Origin: Ureibacillus aquaedulcis
GTDB taxonomy: Bacteria > Bacillota > Bacilli > Bacillales_A > Planococcaceae
NCBI RefSeq assembly: GCF_030418165.1
Contig: NZ_JAUHTQ010000024.1
Coordinates: forward strand, 1 to 36,857
DNA length: 36,857 nucleotides
Direction: 5' to 3'
Positions 23,970 through 32,558 of this stretch are shown here, piece by piece; the stretch's first letter is position 1; each line of letters opens with the position of its first letter. The notes under the pieces are model-generated. The model was given only the letters and a program-made list of their open reading frames with translations, was not told the origin of the DNA and made no database searches. The translations under genes were made by a program, and so were the position numbers.

Positions 23970-25373
23970 TTATATAGACCACGCTTTTTTCAAAAGCTCT
24001 ACACCCAACTTTATTTCCTCACAAGTCAAATTACTAAATCCTAGTTTAATAATTGGTTCATCAGAATGATTGTTTATGGAATATACGGAGGTAGGATACA
24101 CTTTAACTCCATATTTGGAAGCACGATCGATTAACCATTGTTCTGAACGGTTTAGTTGTACCTTAACTAGTATGTACAATCCAGATTGCTCCCCGATAAT
24201 GGATATAGTTTGTTTAAATTGTTTTCTTAATTCAGAAACGATGCACATCATTTTTCGCTTATAAACAAGACGCATCCGTTTAATATGGCGATTCCATTCT
24301 CCTTCTTCCATAAATTTAGCCATTGTAAGTTGACTAAGAAGAGAAGCAGTACTCTCAAAGCGATGAAATAGATTTTTATAATGCTTTAAAAGTAGCTGGG
24401 GTAGCACCATATAACTTAGACGGATTCCTGGAAGAAAGGACTTTGAGAAATTCCCTAGATATATGACTCTAGTCGAATCAATGGAAGCCAGTGCCGGAAA
24501 TGGTTGTTGTGTATAACGGAACTCACTATCATAATCGTCTTCAATAATATAGCCGTTTATCTTGTTAGCCCAATGAATAAGCATTTGTCTTTCTTGAATT
24601 GAAATGCTTACACCTATTGGACTTTGATGAGAGGGTGTTACATAAATTAAGCGTGATTCCATTTGTTCTAACTTTGTGAAGTCAGTACCTGTCTCATAAA
24701 CTGGTAAAGCTTCAAGCATTAAACTATGGAATTGAAAAGCTTCCTTAGCCCCGTCATACCCCGGATCTTCTACGATAATGCTAGGAAAATCATCCTTCAA
24801 AATTTGTCCAAGATAAATCAACATTTGTTGAGTACTACTACCGATGATAATGGCAGCTGGATCTGTTTTGACACCACGGGATTGAAGTAAATACATGGCG
24901 ATTTGTTCACGTAATGATTCCTCTCCAAAACGATGTCCGTATCTAAAACTTTCCGGTAACGCTAAAACTTTATTTGCCATTCTTCTCCAAACTTTTAGTG
25001 GGAAATGGGGCTGATCTACTGCACCTGCTCGGAAATCAATTAGAACTTTTTTCTCCGGCTCTGTATTCGGTTTATTCTGAGAATATATAGTGTCTTGAAT
25101 TATAAGAGGTTCTAATTCATTAACAAAATATCCTTTTCGTCCTTCACTACGGATATAGCCCTCTGCAACAAGTTGCTCATATGCACTAAGTGTCGTATTG
25201 CGACTTACTTGGAGAGAGTCTGCGAGTTGACGAATAGAAGGCAATGGATCATTAGCTGGAATATCTCCTTTCTCAATTAATATTTTAAATTGTTCGTAAA
25301 TTTGTTTGTATTTCGGAAGACCCTCTCTAAAAGCAAAAATTGTATTCTGGATTTCTAACCACCACACTGACAT
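23970..25373 (-). CDS. MocR/GabR-type regulator (GntR HTH fused to aminotransferase fold)
   Basis: A 467-residue PLP-binding regulator. The N-terminal GntR winged helix, about residues 20-85, contains LPSIRQLADSLQVSRNTTLSAYEQL. A fold-type I aminotransferase-like domain of about 350 residues follows, with IIGSSTQQMLIYLG, YVTPSHQSPIGVSISI, IEDDYDSEFRY and the PLP lysine region YLGNFSKSFLPGIRLSY. Proteins of this class sense PLP and an amine or amino acid. It is divergent from a paiB-like gene across about 120 bases that hold two identical AATTGTACCT repeats. No Shine-Dalgarno sequence is visible before the ATG (AAGCAAATATAG), so the message may be leaderless. Confidence 0.92.
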   Translation of the reverse strand: MSVWWLEIQNTIFAFREGLPKYKQIYEQFKILIEKGDIPANDPLPSIRQLADSLQVSRNTTLSAYEQLVAEGYIRSEGRKGYFVNELEPLIIQDTIYSQNKPNTEPEKKVLIDFRAGAVDQPHFPLKVWRRMANKVLALPESFRYGHRFGEESLREQIAMYLLQSRGVKTDPAAIIIGSSTQQMLIYLGQILKDDFPSIIVEDPGYDGAKEAFQFHSLMLEALPVYETGTDFTKLEQMESRLIYVTPSHQSPIGVSISIQERQMLIHWANKINGYIIEDDYDSEFRYTQQPFPALASIDSTRVIYLGNFSKSFLPGIRLSYMVLPQLLLKHYKNLFHRFESTASLLSQLTMAKFMEEGEWNRHIKRMRLVYKRKMMCIVSELRKQFKQTISIIGEQSGLYILVKVQLNRSEQWLIDRASKYGVKVYPTSVYSINNHSDEPIIKLGFSNLTCEEIKLGVELLKKAWSI

Positions 25374-25387
25374 CTATATTTGCTTAT

Positions 25388-25453
25388 AATTGTACCTTTT
25401 TCGATGTCAGATTGCATTGTAGACTATCTCATATAAGGGCTTTAATTGTACCT
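25388..25453. promoter_or_regulatory. paired direct repeats in the mocR-paiB intergenic region
   Basis: AATTGTACCT occurs at 25388-25397 and again at 25444-25453, 56 bases apart. MocR regulators usually bind direct repeats between themselves and a divergent target, so this is the likely operator. Confidence 0.65.
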
Positions 25454-25495
25454 GTTTCTTTAAACAAAATTTTTTTATGAAGGAGGAGCTTAAGT

Positions 25496-26113
25496 ATGTA
25501 TATACCTAAACATTTTAGGGTTAATGACGAAGAAATTATCTATGATTTTATCGAAAAATACAGCTTTGCAACTTTATTTTCTCAGCACAATGGTGAACCA
25601 TACGCTACCCATCTTCCACTCACACTAAATAGATCTGAAAATGTTTTATATGGTCATTTCGGGCGTCAGAACGAACAGTGGAAGGATATTGAAAAACAAC
25701 AAATTCTGGTGGTTTTTCAAGGTCCACATTGTTATATTTCGCCGACTTGGTACGAGACATCTAAAGGAGTTCCAACTTGGAATTATGTGTCTATCCATTT
25801 ATATGGGGAAATGGAAATTGTGGATAATCCAAACGTAATATTCGATTCTTTAAATGACATGGTTAAGAAATATGAAAAAGCGGACAGCTCGTACAATTTA
25901 AAAAATGTAGATTCTAAATTTATCGAAGGAATGATTAAAGGAATTGCAGCATTCAAAATAGATATAACAAAGATTGAAGCGAAAGCTAAATTAAGTCAAA
26001 ATCACACTATAGAACGTCAAGGATTAGTTATTAAGCATCTAGAAAACACTTCTAACCAGGATAACCTACAAATTGCATCTCTTATGAAGAAAAATTTACA
26101 AAAATACAAATAA
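25496..26113 (+). CDS. PaiB-like FMN-binding split-barrel protein
   Basis: A 205-residue protein of the PaiB/transcriptional-regulator-of-sporulation family. The start MYIPKHFRVNDEEIIYDFI, LFSQHNGEPYATHLPL, VLYGHFGRQNEQWKDI, FQGPHCYISPTWY and VPTWNYVSIHLYGEM are the conserved FMN-cupin/split-barrel elements, and the length is that of the family. A strong AAGGAGGAG site precedes the ATG. In Bacillus subtilis PaiB affects protease and sporulation genes; many homologues are simple flavin-binding proteins in MocR regulons. Here the divergent MocR gene is its probable controller. Confidence 0.9.
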   Translation: MYIPKHFRVNDEEIIYDFIEKYSFATLFSQHNGEPYATHLPLTLNRSENVLYGHFGRQNEQWKDIEKQQILVVFQGPHCYISPTWYETSKGVPTWNYVSIHLYGEMEIVDNPNVIFDSLNDMVKKYEKADSSYNLKNVDSKFIEGMIKGIAAFKIDITKIEAKAKLSQNHTIERQGLVIKHLENTSNQDNLQIASLMKKNLQKYK

Positions 26114-26130
26114 ATACCTTAATAGTAATC

Positions 26131-26208
26131 TTCAACAATCGGGCGCTATCCTTGAACAAGAAGGATATAGGAGCTCATTTTTAATTAAAGGGCCAGATTG
26201 TGGAGTAA
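26131..26208. repeat. dispersed short repeat, copy 3 (78 bp)
   Basis: It starts TTCAACAATCGGGCGC and ends GGGCCAGATTGTGGAGTAA; the ends are imperfect inverted repeats. Inside are CTTGAACAAG and GAGCTCATTTTT. It lies just behind the paiB-like gene and may act in its 3' end. Confidence 0.65.
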
Positions 26209-26375
26209 TATTCTTTTATAAAAGATTACCTTACATGATTAAAAACTTCCCAAAACCACACCTAATATGAATGACACCTATATATAGATGTAATTATTCA
26301 TTATAGCATGTATGGTTAGTTTGATTTCGAAGAGGTTTAATTTATATAAATTATGTGGATTTCATAGAAAGCACT

Positions 26376-26417
26376 AAAAGAGGTTTGGTATGTTTATATC
26401 AAACCTCTTTATTTTTT
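26376..26417 (+). terminator. Rho-independent terminator
   Basis: AAAGAGGTTTG (26377-26387) pairs perfectly with CAAACCTCTTT (26400-26410), then ATTTTTT. It is about 260 bases behind the paiB-like gene. The rest of the gap 26209-26610 shows no gene. Confidence 0.85.
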
Positions 26418-26624
26418 GTCGAAGTTCCGAAGCATTTTGAGAAAAGGGATTAATTCATCCTAATTTTTGCAAGAAACCATTTAATACATTAAAAAATTAA
26501 TACATATTTCATAGGGGCAATTCCTGATTTAATATAATTTATACTAATGGTATTTCTTTAAGATGTAACAATAATTACTTTAGCTTCATTTAATACATTA
26601 TTATCAATTAAAGGGGAGAGAGTA

Positions 26625-27053
26625 TTGATTATTTCTTTAGCGCTAGCTAAAGCATTATTAAATGAAGCAGAAAAACAAGCAATATCCATGGGAATAAATG
26701 AAGATATCGCAATAGTAGATGAGGGAGGAAATTTAATAGCTTTTCATCGTATGGATAATGCTAAAATTGCTGGTATAGATATAGCTATTAATAAGGCTTG
26801 GACTAGTGTTGCTTTACAAATACCTACAGAAAATCTAGTAAAAGCTGCTCAACCAGGTAGTCCGTCATTTGGTATCAATACTACGAATCAAGGGCGAATT
26901 GTTATTTTAGGAGGCGGCATTCCACTTATTTACCAGAATAAAGTCATTGGAGGTATTGGTGTCAGTGGAGCAACAAGTGCACAAGACATTGAAGTAGCTA
27001 ACGCAGCTGTTCAAGCCTTTCAAAACATGACATATACCTGGAATAATAAATAA
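26625..27053 (+). CDS. GlcG/HbpS-family (DUF336) small protein
   Basis: A 142-residue protein. It reads LALAKALLNEAEKQAISMG, then IAIVDEGGNLIAFHRMDNAKIAGIDIAINKAWTSVAL and QGRIVILGGGIPLIYQNKVIGGIGVSGATSAQDIEVA. VD-x-GG-x-L-x-x-x-R-MD and GG-x-PL-x-x-x-x-x-x-GG-x-GVSG are the family signature. The family includes heme-binding HbpS, GlcG and the diol-dehydratase-linked PduO C-domain. The start is a TTG at 26625 behind AAGGGGAGAG. It stands alone, so the neighbours give no further hint to its ligand. Confidence 0.9.
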   Translation: MIISLALAKALLNEAEKQAISMGINEDIAIVDEGGNLIAFHRMDNAKIAGIDIAINKAWTSVALQIPTENLVKAAQPGSPSFGINTTNQGRIVILGGGIPLIYQNKVIGGIGVSGATSAQDIEVANAAVQAFQNMTYTWNNK

Positions 27054-27114
27054 TGAAATGCAGTAGAAATCTTTACCGAGAGGGGGATTAGTTTTTAGGT
27101 TTTAAAAATAACAA

Positions 27115-27145
27115 AGCAAGCTACTTACAAAGTAAGTAGCTTGCT
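27115..27145 (-). terminator. hairpin between two convergent genes
   Basis: AGCAAGCTACTTA (27115-27127) pairs perfectly with TAAGTAGCTTGCT (27133-27145). On the minus strand TTGTTATTTTT follows, so it mainly ends the lipoprotein gene from the right; it can also block the plus-strand gene. Confidence 0.8.
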
Positions 27146-27220
27146 AACACGTTTAGAAAGTGGCTTAAATTTAGAAAAGGCTTTTGATAACAAGGAGATT
27201 CTATTTTAGAAAGCTCAGTA

Positions 27221-28207
27221 TTACTGAGTAAATTCTGGATTCAATTCTCCAGTATAAGGAATATGTTCTACTGTAATTGTGGTATCATTTCCATTTTGAT
27301 CTTTACCAATTCGTTTATAGGTAAATTTATTTTCATTTAATTCAGTAACTTCTAGAACAGCTCCATATTTTTTATCCCCTAATGATACATGTGCTCTAAG
27401 CTTATTATTATTTAGCACATTATAATAGCCGTAATCACCACGACTTTGGCCTGTTTGTTTGTCAAAAAATTCATAATGACTTGTTTCTGCATCATATTTG
27501 GCAAGAGCAAAGAAATTTTGGTTGTATTCAGATACATCATTACCATTTTCATCTAAAGCAACTGATCCAACCCATAAAGTATTTGCTAAAATTTGATCTC
27601 CATCTGTTTGATCATCAACTTTTCCTGTTAAGGTTTCAAAAGTTTTTTCTGGTGAGGTAAAAGCAAGTTCCGAACCTGTGTAGGGCTCATGTTCAACAAA
27701 AACTTCTACATCATTTCCATTAGCATCTTTTCCAACTCTTTTGTAAATATATTTATCATTTGTAACTTCTGTTAACTCCACAACACCTTGTGTTCCTTTT
27801 GATTCGGAGATTAGTACACGATATTTTCCATCGTTTGTCATGAAGAAAGTGCCATAATCACCTCGACTATTTTTTGATTCTTTATCAAAGAATTCATATC
27901 TTGACGTTTTGTCATCGTACTTTGCAATTGCAATAAAGTTTGAATTCTCTTCGGTTAAATCGTTATTATCTTTATCATATACTTTTGTTCCTTGCCACAG
28001 GGTACTACCTAAAATTTTTGCAATATCATCGCCATTTGATAATTCCTCTGTTTGAGTTGGCTCATTTGCTGTACTATTTATTGATGATGAAGTCTCTTCA
28101 GATTTGTTTGTTGAAGAAACATTATTCTCCGTATTATTAGTATTACAACCAGCTATTAAAGCAGCTGTTATTGAAATGGATAGTAATAAAGTTGTTGTTT
28201 TATTCAT
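27221..28207 (-). CDS. lipoprotein with two DUF4822 domains
   Basis: A 328-residue surface lipoprotein. ATG 28207 follows GAAGGAGAG and begins MNKTTTLLLSISITAALIAG-C, a lipobox with Cys21. A Ser/Thr/Asn/Glu-rich linker follows. Two tandem copies of the same domain come next, each of about 120 residues: STLWQGTKVYDKDNNDLTEE and NTLWVGSVALDENGNDVSEY at their starts, AIAKYDDKTSRYEFFDKESK and ALAKYDAETSHYEFFDKQTG in the middle, and VEHEPYTG and VEHIPYTG at their ends. This is the DUF4822 pattern; the function is unknown. It lies 109 bases behind the histidine kinase gene, with an 11-bp tandem repeat in front that could be a response-regulator site. Confidence 0.85.
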   Translation of the reverse strand: MNKTTTLLLSISITAALIAGCNTNNTENNVSSTNKSEETSSSINSTANEPTQTEELSNGDDIAKILGSTLWQGTKVYDKDNNDLTEENSNFIAIAKYDDKTSRYEFFDKESKNSRGDYGTFFMTNDGKYRVLISESKGTQGVVELTEVTNDKYIYKRVGKDANGNDVEVFVEHEPYTGSELAFTSPEKTFETLTGKVDDQTDGDQILANTLWVGSVALDENGNDVSEYNQNFFALAKYDAETSHYEFFDKQTGQSRGDYGYYNVLNNNKLRAHVSLGDKKYGAVLEVTELNENKFTYKRIGKDQNGNDTTITVEHIPYTGELNPEFTQ

Positions 28208-28257
28208 TCGTTTTCTCTCCTTCTTTGTTAGGTCTAAATAAAGAATAACAAAACAAT

Positions 28258-28279
28258 GTGGCATAAAAGTGGCATAAAA
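28258..28279 (-). promoter_or_regulatory. 11-bp tandem repeat, candidate OmpR-family regulator site
   Basis: Two exact head-to-tail copies of GTGGCATAAAA (plus strand; TTTTATGCCAC on the coding strand), about 50-70 bases before the lipoprotein start. OmpR/PhoB regulators bind tandem repeats with an 11-bp period. TATTCT lies about 11 bases behind the repeat on the coding strand and is a possible -10. Confidence 0.6.
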
Positions 28280-28316
28280 AGAGTGGAAATGTACTTTTTA
28301 TTCTAAAATACTTTTT

Positions 28317-29564
28317 CTATATTCTTTTTATGGAAATAGTAAATGTTGTTCCAGAGTTAAATCGACTTTTTCTAATTTGAATCTCCTCACCTAGTCGTAC
28401 CATTATTTCGTGTGCTATGGAAAGCCCAAGACCACTACCTACCGTGTTATGCGAACTGTCGGCTTGTTTAAATCTTTCAAATATATAAGGGAGAAATTCC
28501 TTTGAAATTCCAGGTCCATTATCGGATACCAAAATTTTAACTTTTTTATTTGTGCATTCTGCGTCAATTTCTATACGCCCATTTTCAGGTGTGAATTTAA
28601 ATGCGTTATCCAATAAAATAGTGAGCACTTGCATAATCCTATCTTCATTTGTGTAAGTTACTGGAAGATTTTTTGCTTGGTCAGTAATTTTAAATTGAAG
28701 ATCCATATCCTCAGCTAATATAGAAAAAGGTTCTGAAACGTGTTCAATTAATTGATTTGTATTTACAATTTTCTTTTTAAAAGCAACTACTTCGCTTTGT
28801 AATCTTGATAACTCTAATAGATCATAAATTAGTTTCTCGAGGTGAGCACTTTCTCTTAATATGATACTGTAATATTGATTTATTCTAGATTGTTCGGTAA
28901 CTACATGATCCGCAAGTGTTTCAGTCAATGCTTTAATAGATGCAAGAGGGGATTTTAACTCATGACTTATATTTGCAATATAGTCTTTGCGCATTTGTTC
29001 AAGTTGATTCCTTTCTTTGATAAACAATCTTAAAAAAATAAGAATGATGATTGTCCCTATAGCCAATGTAGTAAAGAAAACAAGATAAAAGCCATCTAGT
29101 GCAGCAACATAAGATCTGGCTGGTTTTAGGAGAAAGATCCCCCCAATAACTTTATTGTTTTTAACTATTGGTAGGCCAATTACCAACGCTTTTGATGAGA
29201 ACCCGTGTATCTCCTTAATTTCGGCTATAGTTGTTTTTTTACTAACAATTCTTGGTAAATAGTTAATTAAAAACTTGTTAACTTTTGTTTCATCAACACT
29301 GTTCTGTAAAAGTTCATTTTTATTTAGAATTTTAATTCTTTCACCGTGGACATTATAAGCCATTATATAAAATGGATTATTATTTGTAATAGTATTTCGT
29401 TCAGATACTTCTTCTGCAATTGAAGTAAGCTGAGGTTGAAACTCATCAATTTTTGATTTTATAAAGTAGTGTTTTATGGCTAATGCACCTAATAGCTGCC
29501 CCATAATAAAAATTGATAATATAATCAATGCAATGGAAAGTTTACTGGAGAGAAATTTTTTCAT
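28317..29564 (-). CDS. sensor histidine kinase
   Basis: A 415-residue membrane kinase. Two membrane helices (about residues 9-30 and 160-182) enclose an extracytoplasmic sensor of about 130 residues. The dimerisation domain has ANISHELKSPLASIKALTETL with phospho-acceptor His201. The ATPase domain has the N box (ILLDNAFKFTPENG), G1 (VSDNGPGIS), F box (YIFERFKQADSS) and G2 (GSGLGLSIAHEI). All motifs are intact. The start overlaps the response regulator stop by four bases. The pair resembles cell-envelope-sensing systems of the PhoR/VicK type; the signal is not known. The lipoprotein downstream is the obvious target. Confidence 0.93.
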   Translation of the reverse strand: MKKFLSSKLSIALIILSIFIMGQLLGALAIKHYFIKSKIDEFQPQLTSIAEEVSERNTITNNNPFYIMAYNVHGERIKILNKNELLQNSVDETKVNKFLINYLPRIVSKKTTIAEIKEIHGFSSKALVIGLPIVKNNKVIGGIFLLKPARSYVAALDGFYLVFFTTLAIGTIIILIFLRLFIKERNQLEQMRKDYIANISHELKSPLASIKALTETLADHVVTEQSRINQYYSIILRESAHLEKLIYDLLELSRLQSEVVAFKKKIVNTNQLIEHVSEPFSILAEDMDLQFKITDQAKNLPVTYTNEDRIMQVLTILLDNAFKFTPENGRIEIDAECTNKKVKILVSDNGPGISKEFLPYIFERFKQADSSHNTVGSGLGLSIAHEIMVRLGEEIQIRKSRFNSGTTFTISIKRI

Positions 29565-30250
29565 ATGATTTCCTCGAACTTGTATCCCACACCATAAATG
29601 GATTTTATAGAGAATTCAGGGTTGCCTTTTGAAACTTTTTGACGTATCCGTTTAATCAAAGTATCAACTGCCCGTGTATCACCGATATAATTATATCCCC
29701 ACACTTTGTATAGTAACTCCTCACGATTGATTACTCTTCCTTTGTTTTTTACTAAGTATGCTAATAATTCTACTTCTTTGGCTGTAAGGTCCATCACCGT
29801 ATCATTAACTAGAACTTCATAACCTTCAATATCAATGAATAGGCTAGAAGCTTTAAGTATATTTGACGTATCTTGTTTTGGTTGAACCCTTTTAAGTATT
29901 GTTTTGATTCTAATTACAATTTCACGAGGGGAAAATGGTTTTGTCAAATAATCATCGGCACCTATTTCTAAACCAATGATACGGTCCATTTCCTCTCCAC
30001 GTGCACTTAGCATGATAATTGGAATATCACTTGTTTTACGAATCTCCTTACAAACTTCTGTCCCAAAGAGACCAGGGAGCATTATATCAAGTATTACTAA
30101 ATCAAATTGTTGTTTTTTTAGAAGATCTAAAGCTTGTTCACCGTCAAAGGCAGAAACACTATTTATATTTTCTGCTTGTAAATAAGCGTTAATGCTCTCA
30201 TGAACTGCAACATTATCATCACAAATTAAAACTGTTACTTTTGAATCCAT
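29561..30250 (-). CDS. OmpR-family response regulator
   Basis: 229 residues from ATG 30250 behind AAAGGAAA; a TTG one codon earlier is also possible. The receiver domain has the acidic pocket ICDDN, phospho-acceptor Asp55 (LVILDIMLPG), Ser/Thr in IIMLSARGEE and Lys in DDYLTKPFSPRE. The C-terminal winged helix (EVELLAYLVKNKGRVINREE, GDTRAVDTLIKRIRQKV, SIYGVGYKFE) is complete. It forms an operon with the kinase. The tandem repeat at 28258-28279 is a candidate binding site. Confidence 0.93.
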   Translation of the reverse strand: MDSKVTVLICDDNVAVHESINAYLQAENINSVSAFDGEQALDLLKKQQFDLVILDIMLPGLFGTEVCKEIRKTSDIPIIMLSARGEEMDRIIGLEIGADDYLTKPFSPREIVIRIKTILKRVQPKQDTSNILKASSLFIDIEGYEVLVNDTVMDLTAKEVELLAYLVKNKGRVINREELLYKVWGYNYIGDTRAVDTLIKRIRQKVSKGNPEFSIKSIYGVGYKFEEII

Positions 30251-30253
30251 CAA

Positions 30254-30752
30254 TATTTTCCTTTCATGATTTCTAGAATGTAGAATTTTTTTCCTAAATA
30301 GAAAGTTAGCAAGTTGAAATTACTTATTGTTTTGCCCCATTTCATGCTAGTTCAATTAATTCTCCATTTAATTTGTAGTAAAAAAGCATGAGTACATGTC
30401 CCAAGCTTTTTATTTTTTTACATTTCCCATATCAGTCCCACTATTGAATCAAATAAAGTTATAGTATATCAACAAAGCGATTACAGTTAGTATTATGAAA
30501 AACAATCTCATCAACTGTTTTGCAGGGAATAATTCATACGCTAATTATGTGTTTGTGTTATCTTGATTCAAAACTGAATTCCATACTAGTGGCATCACAT
30601 TTAAAAGGCAAGGAAATATAAGAACTATCACAAAATGTACTAAAACGAGAAATGTTTGCATCTTAAAATACTTAGCTTTAAGAGGAGAAGAAACTGCGCC
30701 ACAATAAGCTCTAAGCAGCAAAAGGTTTATTAAAGGAGTTTAAATGATAAAG
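30254..30752. other. gene-free stretch with a decayed membrane-protein fragment
   Basis: No intact gene. On the minus strand 30661-30449 one frame reads MQTFLVLVHFVIVLIFPCLL and on to NTNT, one TAA, then LAYELFPAKQLMRLFFIILTVIALLIYY. It looks like two membrane helices of a decayed protein, without a ribosome binding site. I cannot name the family. The region also holds the promoter area of the two-component genes on its left. Confidence 0.35.
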
Positions 30753-30811
30753 TGGATGGTTTAAGTAGTTAGCAAATGGATGGTTATTTATGAATTCATT
30801 TGTCTTATAAT
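30753..30811 (+). promoter_or_regulatory. promoter and paired operator of the second mocR gene
   Basis: TGGATGGT occurs at 30753-30760 and 30777-30784, a 24-base period. TATAAT at 30806-30811 is a perfect -10, and the second repeat touches the -35 position. The same pair with the same period stands before the decarboxylase operon. Confidence 0.75.
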
Positions 30812-30858
30812 ATAATATTAAAATTAATTTCTAATTAACATGAGAAGGACTGTTATAG

Positions 30859-32289
30859 ATGGAGTGGAAACCAGACAGAAAAGCAAAAAAAGCTATATAT
30901 AAACAACTTGCTGAATATATCGAAAAAGGTATTGCAGATGGTACATTTCCTCCTGATAAACCCTTACCATCTGAACGGTATTTAGCCAATGAAATGAACT
31001 TGAATAGAAGCACCGTGGTAGCTGCCTATGACGAGTTGGAATCAAATGGACTCATAGAAAGAAATAGAGGAAGCGGCACTACCATCAGTAAAGATATATG
31101 GGGAATTACTAAGAAACGTATCCCTAGTTGGAATAGATACATTGAAGCGGGTACATTCTTGCCTAATTTACCAGTTATGCAAAGAATAAGAAAAGAATCT
31201 GTTGAACATAAGATTATTAATTTAGCTAGTGGAGAATTGTCGGAAGACCTTTTTCCAATTAATATCTTACGAGAGATAACTTCAACACGTTCCTATATTG
31301 GGAGTTTAGGTTATGATCATCCACAGGGTAGCGTTATATTAAGAAATACCCTGACTAAACATGTAAAACAATATCGAGGTATAGAGACGAATCCCTCTTC
31401 AATACTCATTACATCTGGAGCACAACAGGCCTTAAACTTAGTAGTTCAGTGTTTATTAAAGCCGGGTGATGCAGTTGCGATAGAGGATCCTTCTTATAAT
31501 TATAATCTTCAAATATTTAAATCGGCAGGTTTAAAGGTATATTATTTACCTGCAAATAAGGAAGGTATAAATTCTGATGATTTATTGTCTTTATATAAAA
31601 AACATCGAATTAGAATGATATTCTTAAATCCAGCTTATCAAAATCCTACCGGTTCTTTACTGAATGAAAAACAACGTAAAGCTATTTTAGAGATATCCTC
31701 TGAACATGGAATTCCTGTAGTAGAAGATGACCCCTATAGTTTGACATCTTTTACAGGGGAGAGAATTCCTACTCTAAAATCAATGGATGTTCACGGTAAT
31801 GTTTTATATATCAGCTCTTTGTCTAAAATCGTCGCGTCTGGTTTAAGAATCGGCTGGATTATTGGTCCAAAGTCAGTAATAGAAAGATTATCGGATGCAA
31901 AACAACAAATTGACTTCGGTCATTCCAGTTTTACACAGTGGATCGCCAATGATTTTATGGAATCTGAAAACTTCAATTCACATATTAATTTATTGGTTAA
32001 GGAGTTGGAACAGCGGAGAAATCAAATTGTTAGGAGCCTTCACCTTTATTTAAAGGATCAAGTGGAATTTTTTGTTCCACAGGGAGGCATTCATATATGG
32101 GTAAAGATAAAAAAGGATGTTAATGAAATTAAATTACTAGAGGAATCCATAAAAAGGGGGATAATATATGTCCCTGGTTCAACAATGGGCTCAAAAAAGG
32201 GGTTTGTTCGCTTTACTTTTGCTAGGGAAGACGAAGCATCAATCGACAAAGGAATTAAAAGGTTTTCAGAAGCACTGGATTCTCTTTAA
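30859..32289 (+). CDS. MocR/GabR-type regulator of the decarboxylase-deoC operon (probable)
   Basis: A 476-residue fusion of a GntR winged helix (KAIYKQLAEYIEKGIADGTF, LPSERYLANEMNLNRSTVVA) and a fold-type I aminotransferase domain. Visible aminotransferase elements are NPSSILITSGAQQALNLVVQ, AIEDPSYNYNL, IFLNPAYQNPTGSLL, VVEDDPYSLTSF and the PLP lysine region YISSLSKIVASGLRIGWI. It is distinct from the MocR at 23970. Its start is ATG 30859 with GAGAAGGA ten bases upstream. Identical paired TGGATGGT sites precede this gene and the next operon, which implies autoregulation and control of the decarboxylase genes. The effector is likely PLP with a basic amino acid or polyamine, an inference from the target. 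Confidence 0.92.
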   Translation: MEWKPDRKAKKAIYKQLAEYIEKGIADGTFPPDKPLPSERYLANEMNLNRSTVVAAYDELESNGLIERNRGSGTTISKDIWGITKKRIPSWNRYIEAGTFLPNLPVMQRIRKESVEHKIINLASGELSEDLFPINILREITSTRSYIGSLGYDHPQGSVILRNTLTKHVKQYRGIETNPSSILITSGAQQALNLVVQCLLKPGDAVAIEDPSYNYNLQIFKSAGLKVYYLPANKEGINSDDLLSLYKKHRIRMIFLNPAYQNPTGSLLNEKQRKAILEISSEHGIPVVEDDPYSLTSFTGERIPTLKSMDVHGNVLYISSLSKIVASGLRIGWIIGPKSVIERLSDAKQQIDFGHSSFTQWIANDFMESENFNSHINLLVKELEQRRNQIVRSLHLYLKDQVEFFVPQGGIHIWVKIKKDVNEIKLLEESIKRGIIYVPGSTMGSKKGFVRFTFAREDEASIDKGIKRFSEALDSL

Positions 32290-32330
32290 TCTACTGTTTC
32301 CAGATACTTATATCTTAAATTATTCAATAG

Positions 32331-32358
32331 AATCATGACTCGGTCATGATTTTTTTGT
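32331..32358 (+). terminator. terminator of the second mocR gene
   Basis: AATCATGAC and GTCATGATT pair around a three-base loop, followed by TTTTTTGTTT. Confidence 0.85.
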
Positions 32359-32372
32359 TTAAAAATGGTAAA

Positions 32373-32430
32373 TGGATGGTCAAAATAATATCTAATTGGA
32401 TGGTCATAAAAAAATGAAATTCCTTATGAT
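32373..32430 (+). promoter_or_regulatory. promoter and paired MocR operator of the decarboxylase operon
   Basis: TGGATGGT occurs at 32373-32380 and 32397-32404, again with a 24-base period. TATGAT at 32425-32430 lies 20 bases behind the second repeat, against 21 bases at the mocR promoter, so the geometry is conserved. Confidence 0.75.
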
Positions 32431-32558
32431 AAAAGATGGATAATTAAATATCCAAATAGGCTAATGATTAGTGGTTTGTAAACTAATGTGTAAATAGTTC
32501 GCATTTATGATTCACAACAGAGTTTGAGAATTATATATAAAAAATTGGAGGGGAAGGG

